From NCBI GenBank assembly GCA_916613615.1, contig OU744720.1, forward strand, positions 3,389,749-3,453,748: a stretch of DNA of 64,000 nucleotides. The letters run 5' to 3'. Within the stretch, counting starts at the first letter, position 1. Each line of letters begins with the position of its first letter. Position numbers and translations under genes: made by a program. Shown one piece after another: positions 33,601 to 42,500 of the stretch. The notes under the pieces were generated by a model. The model had not been told where the DNA came from. It searched no databases and saw only the letters and a list, made by a program, of their open reading frames with translations. The DNA is from Steromphala cineraria. Lineage: Eukaryota; Mollusca; Gastropoda; Trochida; Trochidae.

Positions 33601-34827
33601 AATGTTTGAAACATTAAATTGTCTCGTTCTAATTAAAGGTATGGCTACCTCAAAAGATGAAACCATCTTATGTTTACTACTCAATTTCTACCAATGTTTG
33701 CAACGCTAAAATGTATCTTCTGGATTTAGATCTGATTAACTTATAAGATGCAACCATCTAGAAACCCTATTTATCTTTGCAGTACACTATTCCATCCAAG
33801 AATCCCACAGTTAAAGTTGAGGCACCGATCTCTCCAGATGAAGACGACAGTACAGAAGGTATCATCTGCTCACTGTCTTTATCAAAACTATTGAAATATT
33901 AATGAAAATTGAGAAGTAGACAGTTCTAAATGATTTATCTTTGCAATTGATAAAAAGGCATTTGCTGAAGTTTTCATACAGGTGAATTGTTTCAAATTTG
34001 TCTCAACTGAGATGAAATTGGTAATAGAAATATTATCTTAAATGTGACAGATTTTTTATTGGATTTAAGAAAAATGGCTGTAAAACAATTAAGAAATTCT
34101 TCATTTAAAAAAAGATGTTGACTATCTAAGGGTTTCCCTCATTCCTTCTTTCTTAGGCTTAATGTCCTACTATTCTACTCTTGTTCCCACAGATAAGACA
34201 AAGTCGCCCAACACTACAGGTGATGATGGGGACGCAGGCCCATTGAAGGAAGAAACTAAATTTGCTTCAGCGCCGATAATGACACAACCTGGGCTCCTTG
34301 CAGGTATTTTCTTTAAAAAATAATTGTAGATTTGTTATATAATTTTTTTTCTCAATGTGGTTGATTCAAGGCCATATTGTACTGTAGTAACTGAAAATGG
34401 ATGACTTTCAGGGTAACGTCTCCTTTATTGAGAAATAACGTTCGGAATCCATCCAGATGGAGAAAGATTGCCATTTCTTTATAGAGAAGTTTTCCAGAAA
34501 ACTTGCTGTTCTTATGTATGCAACACCTAACTGCCTAACTAATTTCCAGCCATTGAGGTCTTGCAATTATTAAGCTTTATTAAAATTAGCATGATTTCTT
34601 GATATATGCAAAATAATAATTTAGGTCATATCTAACCCAGTGACACTATCAATGTTTCAGCCATCATAGGTGGCGCTGTAGTTGGACTACTCTGTGCTAT
34701 TCTCCTGGTGATGTTCATTGTTTACCGCATGCGGAAAAAGGACGAGGGAAGTTATGCTTTGGACGAGCCAAGGAAAAAGTCAACATATTCACCGATCAAC
34801 CAGACAGACAAAGAGTACTATGCATAA
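12572..34827 (+). CDS. SDC: Syndecan with two thyroglobulin type-1 domains (5'-partial, 8 exons)
   Basis: Type I membrane heparan-sulfate proteoglycan. CDS join: 12572-12619, 24886-25015, 31938-32165, 32503-32715, 33083-33183, 33783-33858, 34193-34303, 34661-34827; 1074 nt, 357 residues plus TAA, all junctions GT-AG and in phase. Numbering from the first visible codon: acidic stretch with five Ser-Gly pairs at about 26-57; Tg type-1 domain 1 at 72-133 (Cys 72, 90, 101, 110, 112, 133); domain 2 at 142-205 (Cys 142, 164, 175, 180, 182, 205); Pro/Thr/Lys stalk 208-302 with an NTT sequon at 272; membrane span about 304-324 with GxxxG; C1 block [10 protein letters not shown] at 325-334; variable region; C-terminal EYYA. 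C1, span and tail are diagnostic of syndecans, which couple matrix ligands to the cytoskeleton and PDZ proteins such as syntenin. The Tg domains are not part of any syndecan I know. Signal-peptide exon not found; it probably lies upstream of the window. Family call very secure. Confidence 0.93.
12644..12673. repeat. Microsatellite (tactta/ttta type)
   Basis: Alternating ttactt and attt units just after the syndecan exon A donor. Confidence 0.8.
13481..13715. repeat. Direct duplication of about 100 bp
   Basis: 13481-13580 and 13617-13715 are identical apart from a one-base deletion; the 36-bp spacer contains a gtccgtccgttcgttcg stretch. Very recent duplication. Confidence 0.92.
14186..14225. 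repeat. 20-bp direct repeat, 2 copies
   Basis: Unit acgacatctcacagagtcta twice without spacer. Confidence 0.9.
14678..14754. mobile_element. Foldback element, copy 1
   Basis: Inverted arms, 30 bp each, nearly perfect (left agaagacaaggagtttatga; right its complement) around ttctataataaaga. Shares the core 'pair of arms containing agttgat-atccataaa' with 31392-31534 and 40686-40813. Confidence 0.7.
16559..17565. repeat. Minisatellite, about 40-bp unit, about 25 copies
   Basis: Unit resembles cctgcagtgtagatctgccg followed by gtgtag-caattctgt. On the minus strand it stays open for 210 codons ([16 protein letters not shown] repeats), but there is no sign of a gene around it; I read it as a chance open frame. 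In the first visible syndecan intron. Confidence 0.88.
17594..17667. repeat. 37-bp direct repeat, 2 copies
   Basis: Perfect tandem copy of a unit starting gagtgaaccccgggctggta. A 74-codon plus-strand open frame starting here has no recognisable content. Confidence 0.9.
18429..18670. mobile_element. 242-bp MITE, TA-flanked
   Basis: Ends are inverted repeats: TACTGTATTCGTCCTAATAA at left, and the right end reads as TACCGTAATCTTCCTAATAA on the complement (21 of 24 bases match including the following gcgc). The TACCGTA terminus resembles the element at 25861-27060. Confidence 0.75.
20859..21020. mobile_element. Long hairpin (about 75-bp arms)
   Basis: Arms 20859-20936 and 20941-21020 are near-perfect inverted copies (for example cattttggggttgtatgtcg against cgacatacaaccccaaaatg) around a loop of about 6 bp. 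Could be a foldback transposon or the end of a larger element; right flank up to 21860 is locally richer in CpG than its surroundings. Confidence 0.8.
22441..22535. repeat. Degenerate repeat, about 32-bp unit, 3 copies
   Basis: Motif agttgacattctcgatatcg recurs three times with substitutions. Confidence 0.6.
23595..23740. repeat. Minisatellite, 27-bp unit, 5 copies
   Basis: Unit ttaattaagatgtgtgtatt plus gatggtg, essentially perfect copies, suggesting recent expansion. Confidence 0.9.
24460..24885 (+). repeat. 39-bp minisatellite, 11 copies, ending at syndecan exon B acceptor
   Basis: Unit gcaagttatgagtatatctt then tatgttctactacaggagg. Copies start every 39 bp from 24460. Each unit contains an acceptor-like ttctactacag/g; the last, ttctactatag/g, is the exon B acceptor. 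In the exon B reading frame each unit has a TGA. Two other frames stay open only because 39 is divisible by three. Confidence 0.92.
24886..25015 (+). CDS. SDC: Syndecan exon B: acidic glycosaminoglycan attachment region
   Basis: Acceptor ctactatag, donor gtgggt; 43 codons plus one base (phase 0 in, phase 1 out). Encodes Glu/Asp-rich sequence with two Ser-Gly clusters, EESGSGK and SSGSGSGG, separated by an Asp run. Repeated Ser-Gly next to acidic residues is the classic heparan-sulfate addition context. The acceptor is the last unit of an 11-copy 39-bp minisatellite. Confidence 0.92.
25861..27060. mobile_element. 1.2 kb non-autonomous DNA transposon, TA-flanked
   Basis: Left end TACCGTATCCTCGCGGGTAT and right end the complement of the same; 26-bp inverted termini with one mismatch. 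The outermost TA may be the target duplication, as in Tc1/mariner-like insertions. Sub-terminal motif ggtgggcttta recurs near both ends (25923, 26959). No transposase seen. In syndecan intron between exons B and C. Confidence 0.85.
27833..28010. repeat. Dispersed repeat with gtctgtcc microsatellite
   Basis: Conserved-looking lead-in (tatgtccccgaatcggagat), a gtccgtctgtct microsatellite at about 27878-27947, then ccacaaaaactttaaccttg. Pattern resembles a common mollusc repeat; the peptide it encodes is a by-product of the microsatellite. Confidence 0.5.
29327..29588. mobile_element. Probable MITE
   Basis: Left end ggtggatccagacaggtggg and right end ccctggatctgccccc are loosely inverted, G-rich against C-rich. 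Boundaries approximate; no target duplication recognised. Confidence 0.4.
31392..31534. mobile_element. Foldback element, copy 2
   Basis: Left arm gatgatcaactttttattat (31392 onward), right arm ending near 31514; the right flank continues ccataaa and cttgtcttct, as in copy 1. Confidence 0.65.
31938..32165 (+). CDS. SDC: Syndecan exon C: thyroglobulin type-1 domain 1
   Basis: Acceptor tgttcctcag, donor gtaggt; 228 nt, phase 1-1. After a short Thr-rich linker it encodes a full Tg type-1 module: six cysteines, the QC pair (KQC), the signature CWCV, and a closing Cys (DLDC). Tg type-1 modules occur in thyroglobulin, testicans, nidogen, EpCAM and the invariant chain p41, and several inhibit cysteine cathepsins. 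One exon encodes exactly one module. Confidence 0.95.
32503..32715 (+). CDS. SDC: Syndecan exon D: thyroglobulin type-1 domain 2
   Basis: Acceptor aaccttgcag, donor gtacgc; 213 nt, phase 1-1. Second six-cysteine Tg type-1 module with RQC and CFCV (Phe in place of the usual Trp of CWCV), closing Cys in SDMC. The loop between Cys 3 and Cys 4 is shorter than in domain 1. The exon's 3' end and donor are tandemly copied into the following intron. Confidence 0.93.
32699..32885 (+). repeat. Triplicated exon D end and donor
   Basis: The segment gatatgtgccagggta, together with about 60 bp of intron (tttatcaccaaactagtaat...), occurs at 32703, about 32785 and, partly, about 32866. The first is the real exon D end; the second keeps a donor-like ggtatgt; the third reads ggatac and has lost the GT. 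Confidence 0.88.
33083..33183 (+). CDS. SDC: Syndecan exon E: stalk with KPV/PTK repeats
   Basis: Acceptor ttactttccag, donor gtcagt; phase 1 in, phase 0 out. Encodes 33 residues rich in Lys, Pro, Val and Thr with short KPV-type repetition, typical of an extended, possibly O-glycosylated juxtamembrane stalk. Joins in phase with both neighbours. Confidence 0.88.
33414..33725 (+). repeat. Tandem repeat, about 90-bp unit, 3 copies and a fragment
   Basis: In the intron between exons E and F. The motif ggtatggctacctcaaaaga starts at 33457, 33546 and 33638 (89- and 92-bp spacing); copies about 90% alike. Confidence 0.88.
33783..33858 (+). CDS. SDC: Syndecan exon F: acidic stalk
   Basis: Acceptor tctttgcag, donor gtatca; 25 codons plus one base (phase 0-1). 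Encodes a stalk segment ending in an acidic run (SPDEDDSTE) with no Ser-Gly pair. Joins in phase; compositionally plausible, no motif of its own. Confidence 0.85.
34193..34303 (+). CDS. SDC: Syndecan exon G: membrane-proximal stalk
   Basis: Acceptor gttcccacag, donor gtattt; 111 nt, phase 1-1. Encodes a Gly/Asp-rich stalk with one N-glycosylation sequon (NTT) and the residues leading into the membrane span (QPGLLA). In known syndecans this membrane-proximal stretch is where sheddases cut. Confidence 0.9.
34661..34827 (+). CDS. SDC: Syndecan exon H: membrane span and cytoplasmic tail, stop codon
   Basis: Acceptor aatgtttcag, phase 1 in, ends at TAA. Encodes a 21-residue membrane span starting IIGGAVVG (GxxxG, the syndecan dimer motif), then the invariant C1 block [10 protein letters not shown], a variable region [17 protein letters not shown], and C-terminal EYYA, a conservative variant of the usual EFYA PDZ ligand. 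This exon alone identifies the gene. Confidence 0.97.
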
Positions 34828-35670
34828 GGAGAGACTGTTCAGAGACTCGTAACTTTCTATTGTAACAAGATGGCGGCAGACCGATAGAGAAGCAGGAAGC
34901 TGATGGCTGCACTGCCGTGTATTTGCCAGTTCGATGTCAGACCTCGGCTTGGCACATACATCCTTCCACAGCGAGCATCATTACATAAGTCGGCGTATGT
35001 TAAGTGAAATTACTGGATGGCAACTTGACCTCGTAAACTTATACACAAGATTAACACAGTTGTACACACATGCACACATACATTCAAACATACATACCAG
35101 TTGCCTTAACTAACAAAGTTGCCTGGCAGCCTTATTCAAATCCAGTGTATCACTTACTTACGTATGTACGTACCGTATGTGGTATGGCGGGCCTCTCTGA
35201 GAATATGTGCACTCTTGATCTTATCAGGAAGACTTCGTTGAATGGTAAACTCTGAGCCCAGGTGAAAATTGTGACAGCTAATTCTTGTTCCATTCAGGAG
35301 TTCCCTCCCCTGGAGCTAGCGGCCATATTGTTTTTACCCTCCGAATGCTCCTGAGTGTGACTGTTCTACAGTCGATCGATAGGGATTGATCTTCTGTCTA
35401 ACAGTCACACTGCCGGGCATGAAATTTATTTTTTTAATTCATAGATAGAATCTCCAGGGGGAGAGAACTCTCCCGATTGTACTTGGTGCTGATGACCCTA
35501 GTGATGGATTCTCTCATCACGTGTACAAATATACAAGCCGTGTTGTCCGATCATACTGCAGCTTGTAACTCTCATTTGGTTTACCTTGTTGTGTCATAAT
35601 TTTCACTTGGTCTCTATTGCGAAATGAGTTTTCATGGCTAACGTATTGCTTTGGTGACAGTTGCTTCTTT

Positions 35671-35763
35671 GGTCAATGTGTTGCTATGGTGACCGGTGGA
35701 TTTGAGGTCAACATGTTACCATGGTGACAGATTGATCTTGGGTCAACATGTTGCTATGGTTAA
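35671..35763 (+). repeat. Tandem repeat, about 35-bp unit, in syndecan 3' UTR
   Basis: Three copies of a unit like ggtcaacatgttgctatggt, each with an X-box-like near-palindrome (35680-35693, 35715-35728, 35750-35763). A related gtttccatggtaat lies at 35860-35873. Confidence 0.65.
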
Positions 35764-38700
35764 AGTCAAGGTATGGTCATGTGACTTGTGCGATGTGAAC
35801 ATTCCACTCTGCTGGCCTGCACTGGTTTGGGTTGCATTAATCATTAACATGGTAGCGTTGTTTCCATGGTAATGACATGTAACTTGTTGAAATCGTTTGT
35901 TATTCATGTGCTGCTTGTAAGCAGTATTTGTTTTCTGGATGAAAACTGAGTGAGAAGTGAGAAGGCGACATTCACCCATGTTTATGTTAATGTTAAGATG
36001 ACAAACTGTCCATACTGTGCAAGTTTCACGACAGTTGAAAATATAAACTAGCCATATTGTTATCACTGGATGTAGGCTGATTTGCTCAATGAAGTTTGAT
36101 AGTTGAAATTGTGAAAGCAAAGTTAACTACTTGCATAGGGCAGAGAAGTGCATGAAACTAGACCAATGAAGTAAGTATGACAATGAGACGTTTATATGGT
36201 AGATAAGACTCCCAACACCTCCCTCCCACCGATTGCTTGCTGTCTGTATATTGCCTTCTCATTGGTTGCTCACTGTACAATACGGCACTCCATGGTGGGA
36301 TATTCTGTATATTACATGCTTCCAGGGCTACTGCATCTTTATCTAGACCACTGGGTCTTCACGCTATCCAAGATGTCTCTCTCAAGGTCGTCAGGTCAAA
36401 CACTGCTTATTCAGGGAAGGATTTCTTGTAAAATAATAACGGTATTGTATAACGAAGTTTCATTTCTGCAAGTTTGTCAACAAAGTTGTAAAGGGATGTT
36501 CATTTAGAAGTCGTTAGGTTAATTCCCTGTGTTTGACATGAGTAATGGTTTGGTAAATGGCTGGCTGGTTTGTGTTCACACTTCCTGACTACACTGGGCG
36601 CTGGTGTCTGTGCCTTAGCACAATCTTCTGTGGAACAATTTTAAGCTTACTCTCCTCTGTATGAATGAAATGGGATCAAATCTAAAGGTACATGTCTGTC
36701 GTTCAGTTACACATTCACACCCATTTGTCATTGGTTAAGAAATGTGATTTTGAGCGTAACACAACACTCAAAGAAATGATGTGTTACTGAAAGCCGAACA
36801 ATGAATAGTGGTATCAATCATGATAAGTTAACCCTCTTGTGTCCGGATGACTCACAAAGTCCTGCTGAGGTATTCAGTTGTGTTGTCATCATGAACATTA
36901 AGGTTCCGCCCAGAACAAATATCCTAGGTTGTGTGTTGAGTTGGTGAGTCTCTTGACATCATCAACCTCTTTGGGTTGCGTTTTTCGCTGTTTCATTTTC
37001 GCAAGGTGAATGTTGAATGGGTGTGTGTGAGCGTGGCCCGATAATTGTAAAATTGTGCTAAAACTTTCAGCTTTAATGGTTGTCAATAAGGATCAATATA
37101 TGATTGTCTAAATTTCAAACAAGGTCTACAATCTAAGGGAATCTAAACATCAGTTCATACAATTTGATCACCGTCATTGTTAATAGTGGTAAATCTTCTT
37201 CTCTGCATTTACTGAAGTGACAAGAAGAGAACTCCTGTAATTGTCTAATTGTCTTCATAATCAACATGTGAATGGGACTAGTGTCTGGTTTTGGTTGTTT
37301 ATCATACTCTCTCCTGTGCGATATTGGCCTGTATCTGATGCTTCAGTTATTACCCAGGTTGGTATCTGTATCACTCTATCTGCATGTTATATGCAACATG
37401 TTGCTGCAATTAGCACAACTTTGTGTTACAAAAGTCTACAATCAGCCAACTTCCCCAGAGAGCTATTTCTTGATAACTCAGATCTTGACATGATGAAATG
37501 AATCAAACTACTTCCTGTACTATATCCAAAATAAGTTGTAATCCATGTAGCATGCCAGTGACCTACTGTTTGCTTTTATTTATGTAAATACTTAAATAGG
37601 TTAGAATTTATTTTGGATCACAATGTACTGCATCATCTATTTCTATTTCAATTGTCTGCTGTATATGTAAAGTCCTTTACCAGCCTGACATAGTCTCATA
37701 CTATTCAAGAAACACTTTCCAAAACTGTCAGTCGTAGGAATCGAGCTAAGTGGATCAATATTTCATGTTCACATCAAATTCCTTGCAGGGCATAACTCCT
37801 GACTGCCTCAAACACTGGCTGGTCTAAGCCTTACTGCTGTCCACCATTATCTGTGGTTTGAGTGCAACCTCTCAGACAAAAAGTTGCAACCTTCTGAAAG
37901 AACTGAAGAGTTTTGTGCAACAGGCTTGGCACAACAATGCTGCAAGTCTTAATCAGCCAGTGGTTTAGATGCGGTATTGAGAAAAGTTTCGGCATATTTA
38001 ACTCTGACTCATAAGCAGCTTCTTTCAGGCCCACCTTGTATCAGTCAAGACAAAAAGTGATGGAACAATGGTGATCTCTTCTCTATTACATCTCTACGAG
38101 ACTTTGGTCCGAGTTTGCCTCCGATAGTGAGAGATGTCCATTTTTCTACTGCTTGGCTGTAAACAGGTCTACATGCATCGCTGAGCGTATTTCAGCTGGT
38201 GTCTTTTAATATTGGATTTCTCATGTTCAGAATATTTTATTCATATATATTTGATGGTATATAATACCACTGCTTTTACAGTGCATTGACTATTATAATT
38301 TCTTTAATTTTGTATGATATTTGAATGTGAATCAACAATGATTGTTCATGCATTTAGCGTCGGCCCTCATGTGAAAATTTACTGTGGTACTTCATTGTGT
38401 AAATAGTCCTCCATATTATGATGTAAACACCTGGGGAAATTGTCATGTTTTTCTCACGTAACTTAGCACTTGTAAACAGACAAAAACAGGATTCAGTCTA
38501 TCAATCTGATTTACTTCCGAATTGCATCAAAATTTTCATGTGTTTTCAAAATTTGCCAAAATACCTCTGATTGAAATCTGTTTTTGTCTGGTCTAGAACT
38601 TATTTTATTTGCAAAGATTGATCATATTACCATGTGTACTTCTCGTGTCACTAACAACATGTAACAACATGTAGAAATAACAAGTGGATTCATATGTTAA

Positions 38701-38924
38701 TTAGCAGGCAGTTCACTGTAGGTTTCAAATTCGCACATTTTGATGAGCATAAATGATTTCAATATTTATTTCTGAGAGAATTAATTCAAGATCTTTCATT
38801 TGATTTTGGCTGAGTTTTAGTCTCTTTTGTTATTATATATTGTTTTGAACTCTTGTTTTTTCTCAAATTCTAGAATTTATTAAGTCATATATCAAACTTG
38901 AAAACTCGAACATATAATTTGAAA

Positions 38925-38930
38925 AATAAA
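38925..38930 (+). terminator. Candidate poly(A) signal of syndecan
   Basis: AATAAA on the plus strand, followed by a T-rich stretch and a GT-containing segment just downstream. First canonical hexamer after the stop at 34827 that I could find by eye. Confidence 0.5.
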
Positions 38931-38956
38931 CAGTTTTTCCAATATGATGAGTATGT

Positions 38957-38962
38957 TTTATT
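38957..38962 (-). terminator. Candidate poly(A) signal of RCC1L
   Basis: AATAAA on the minus strand, about 506 bp past the RCC1L stop codon at 39468; cleavage would fall near 38932-38942. A second minus-strand AATAAA is at 38876-38881 and could be used instead. Confidence 0.5.
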
Positions 38963-39467
38963 TACAAATGTTTCACATGTATTTCTACAAATAAATGGTT
39001 GTTCAATATCAGTTCGCCAGCGAGTCATTATGTATTGCATGTTCAGAGACAAATGAGGACCCTCTTGTTTGCTGAACTGACAGTCATTGCTCTTGTCTAC
39101 AAACATCAGATGTTACATGGACTTGAGACTATATATCTATTCTGAAATGCAAATTATAGCAAAATATTAGAAAAATTTCCGACAGGATTAAAATAACTTA
39201 TCTCAAAACAAACTAAAAATTCTGTCCTCTTACCAGTGTCCTTAAAACTTTAAAGGAAAACATTATCTCGTGCAAAATAACATCTATAGCTATTAGGAAA
39301 ACATAAGTACCACTTTCTAGGAGTTGGTTAAATGTTGGTCAGTCATTGCTAGACTCAACCCTTAATTGAAACACAAGAATGGTACCAATAGTGTGATCAC
39401 AATATTCAAGTTCAACAATAGAAGGAACTCTCACAAGCATGCCTGGATTCTCCCCATTATAGTCTAT
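38963..39467 (-). other. Probable RCC1L 3' UTR
   Basis: Non-coding stretch between the RCC1L stop codon and the nearest minus-strand AATAAA. No other feature seen. Confidence 0.5.
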
Positions 39468-39545
39468 TCAGCAATAGGACCGACAGAGCGCGACAGTGTG
39501 GTCCACGCCACAGTAGATGGAGTGAGCTTCAGCCGGCATCGACAC
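39468..39545 (-). CDS. RCC1L: RCC1L exon 11 (C-terminal, stop)
   Basis: Acceptor tctgttccag, phase 0, ends TGA at 39470-39468. Encodes VSMPAEAH, then YCGVDHTVALCRS, corresponding to human VTMPGEP and CGVDHMVTL. It lies 10.2 kb from exon 10 but restores the propeller-closing strand and gives a 464-residue total. Confidence 0.93.
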   Translation of the reverse strand: MSMPAEAHSIYCGVDHTVALCRSYC

Positions 39546-42500
39546 CTGGAACAGAAAGACAGTGTTTGAAATAAGCAGCCAAAAAGAATTACACTCCTTG
39601 TCAATAAGGACCCTCACATAAGAAACTCTGTAACTGTCAGCATTATCTTTCAGTACTGGTTTGACTTATTCAATACCAATTGGTATCAATATTTTATGCA
39701 ACATTGTTGTCAGTTTAGCGTGATTGGAAGATTTGTCTAGGAAATTGGTCTCACTACAAGAAGAAGGAACAGTGAGGATCAGTATCATGTTAAAAAACTG
39801 AGACTGTAAGGACCTGAATATATTCAAGACAGTGAGGGTTCTTAAGTACAATTGTCCGCGTTTGGCATACAGGCCGATGCTTATTACAAACAATGGTTTG
39901 TGCACTGGTCCAAGACTTTAGACTGGTTCCATATCTTATTTACTTGTCCAAGTTTCAAGCACATGGCACAGTCGACTCAGAGAATGGACGATGGTGGATT
40001 TGTCTTTTATGTAACATTAACATCCAGTCCTGCTCAAGTCTATCTACAGGGTATGTTAAAAGGTACACACAAACATAAGGCATTTCATAAAGAAGTGAAA
40101 TGTTGATTACCATTCTCACTGTTTGGAGAATGTTTTAAAAGATTTAGAAATAGAGCCAGTGGCTCTGTAGCTCCTCAGGCTTCATATCAATTTTGCTTTA
40201 GGGTGTGGCAAATGTGGTTCCCCCATACTTTGGACCACAGGGTCACCAAATGTACAATTTGGAATCCTCCTTATCTAACTTAGGACTTTGCAAACAAAGT
40301 TTCAGCTTTCTAGGCCTGATGCTTCTTGAGAAAAAGATGAAATTAGGTTAAAGGGTGTGGTCCCCGAGGCCCTTATTAGGGACAACAGGGCCACAAAAGC
40401 TATAAATCGTAATCCTCACTAGTCAAAGAGAGTTTCAGCTTTCTAGGCCTTACGGTTCTGGAGAAGAAGTTGAACTTCCACAAAGTTTACGAATGGACGC
40501 CGGACACCATGCCATGCCATGCCATAAGCCCATCGGGCGTTACAGGCCAGATGAGCTAAAAATCAATTTCTTATCTGCTGTTTCAACAAATTATTTTTCT
40601 ATGAAAGTAACAGTTGGAACTGTCAAGCATTCATTCACCAAACAGCTTCAGAGTTGACAATAATATTGGTATTGGTGACCAACACAAGGCAAGGTTATGG
40701 ATATACAACTTCTTTATTTTGGAAAAAGGATGTTGCTTTAAAACAGTGTAAGTATCTACGTCAAAACATCGCTTTTCCAGAATAAAGAAGTTGTATGTCC
40801 ATAAACTTGCCTTCATATGCTTCATCAACTAATCTTCTATAATGCCTTTAAAGCAGTCAACACTCATCATTTAGAATAAATTGGATCTTGCATCCTAAAA
40901 CTTGCTGATTCTTTCTCACACCCAAAGCAAAACCAGTCAAGCTATTTCAGACAAAGTTTAGAAGATGCCAGATAGGGAAGTCCACAGACCAGTTATATTT
41001 GAGTAACAACCCACCTAACAAAGCATACTTGTTATACACCAACCAACACAAGGCTGACCAGTTACCTCTCAGAAAACAGAGACAAACTTGTGGAGTCGTC
41101 AGATTTCTCGGTTGATTACCTACCAAGACTAATGACCCAGCAATCATCTACCAAGTCATAATGACCTGTTACTTAACCTCCATTGATGATGATTACAACA
41201 TGAGTATCGTTACCCTGTCTTTGACGTTGTGTTACCGATCTGTGGTAAGGTTACTGTGAACGAGTTTGAGCAGTTGTGTTCTCCATGGTCAATAGACAAC
41301 AGATCACTGTCACATCTAACGGTTGACTATGTAACAAGAATCAATCTACCAGCTTGATCAACTGTGAGGGTTGCATAGGTTCTGACAGTAAAGTAGCAAA
41401 GTCATGACTCGGATGACAAATTATACACTTGTTTACTTCTTCTTATAGCGTAACATTGTCTCATCCTGAAATGAAACTTCTTGCCTTACATGTCTTGAAT
41501 AATCACAATAGTGAGTTGACGAGAGCATGTTAATTCAAAACGGCAAATTATCTCAACCACATTGTGTAAATCAGTGAGGCCTGGGTTGTTCACTTGGAAT
41601 GGTTTTGGTTCAGTCAGTGCTTGCAACTGTTGCTATACTCAAATGGAGTTAGTTTGAATCCCTCCAGCTAAATTTCCTAAAAACAAGGACAATTAAAATA
41701 GGTTCTGATTGTAGGCATGGTAGCCGAGTCAGCAAAAAAGCAAGGCGTGCAAATCTCAAGTGCCATGTTCAGTTGGAATGGGATGGCAGCACTAGTTTGG
41801 ATGTAAAAAGTGTTAACATGTTATTTTTCTAGCCAAAGTGTACTGAAATAACTTCCAGAATAAAACAGATATTAGAATGTTTTGATTAATCTAGGAAAAA
41901 GTTTATCGTCCTTTAGTGTCCTTTTGTGCAATGAGATTAAATAAGTTGGTTAAAGTTTTCCAAAGTTAGCTTAGGCATCTTATGGCAGTTTGCCATACTG
42001 ACAGTATTGAAGATAATACAGCTGAGTTTGAAAGGAAATGGTAATGATAAGAAAAAAATGTAATTTGAATTGAGTATCAAGAAAATATTGAATTAGGTTT
42101 TGAATCAATATAAAACAAAGACATACAGAAGATACACTGCCTAGACCAGAGTAGTTTCCGTCCCACCACAGTTTGTTGAGCATATTCTCTAAGATGGCTA
42201 TCCTGATTGGCCGGATATATTGTAAGTGATTCAGTTGTCTCACTCATCACATTACTGGAATGGACTTCACTCAATGTGGGTTTAATCAAACTCCCAGGAG
42301 ACGAGAAGATATCCGAGTTGAAAAACACAGAAATAGTCCCTCTAATTCTTTTTCTCTCGAGTGTAATTGCTTTTAATAATTGAAGAGTCAATTCCTGGAG
42401 GCATATCACCCAGTGGCAGATAGATGATAGAGCCAGTCAAATCTGAGCTTCTCAACACGGCCAGCCTTTGAAGAAATGAAAGATTTCTGGACCATGCCAA

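Larger units (their letters stand above)
34828..38950 (+). other. Probable syndecan 3' UTR (about 4.1 kb)
   Basis: No coding exon is seen between the syndecan stop and the next plus-strand AATAAA (38925-38930), the first I could find after the stop. Short open frames here have no recognisable content. The stretch contains three near-identical repeats with X-box-like palindromes (35671-35763). Length is an inference from the poly(A) signal only. Confidence 0.55.
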
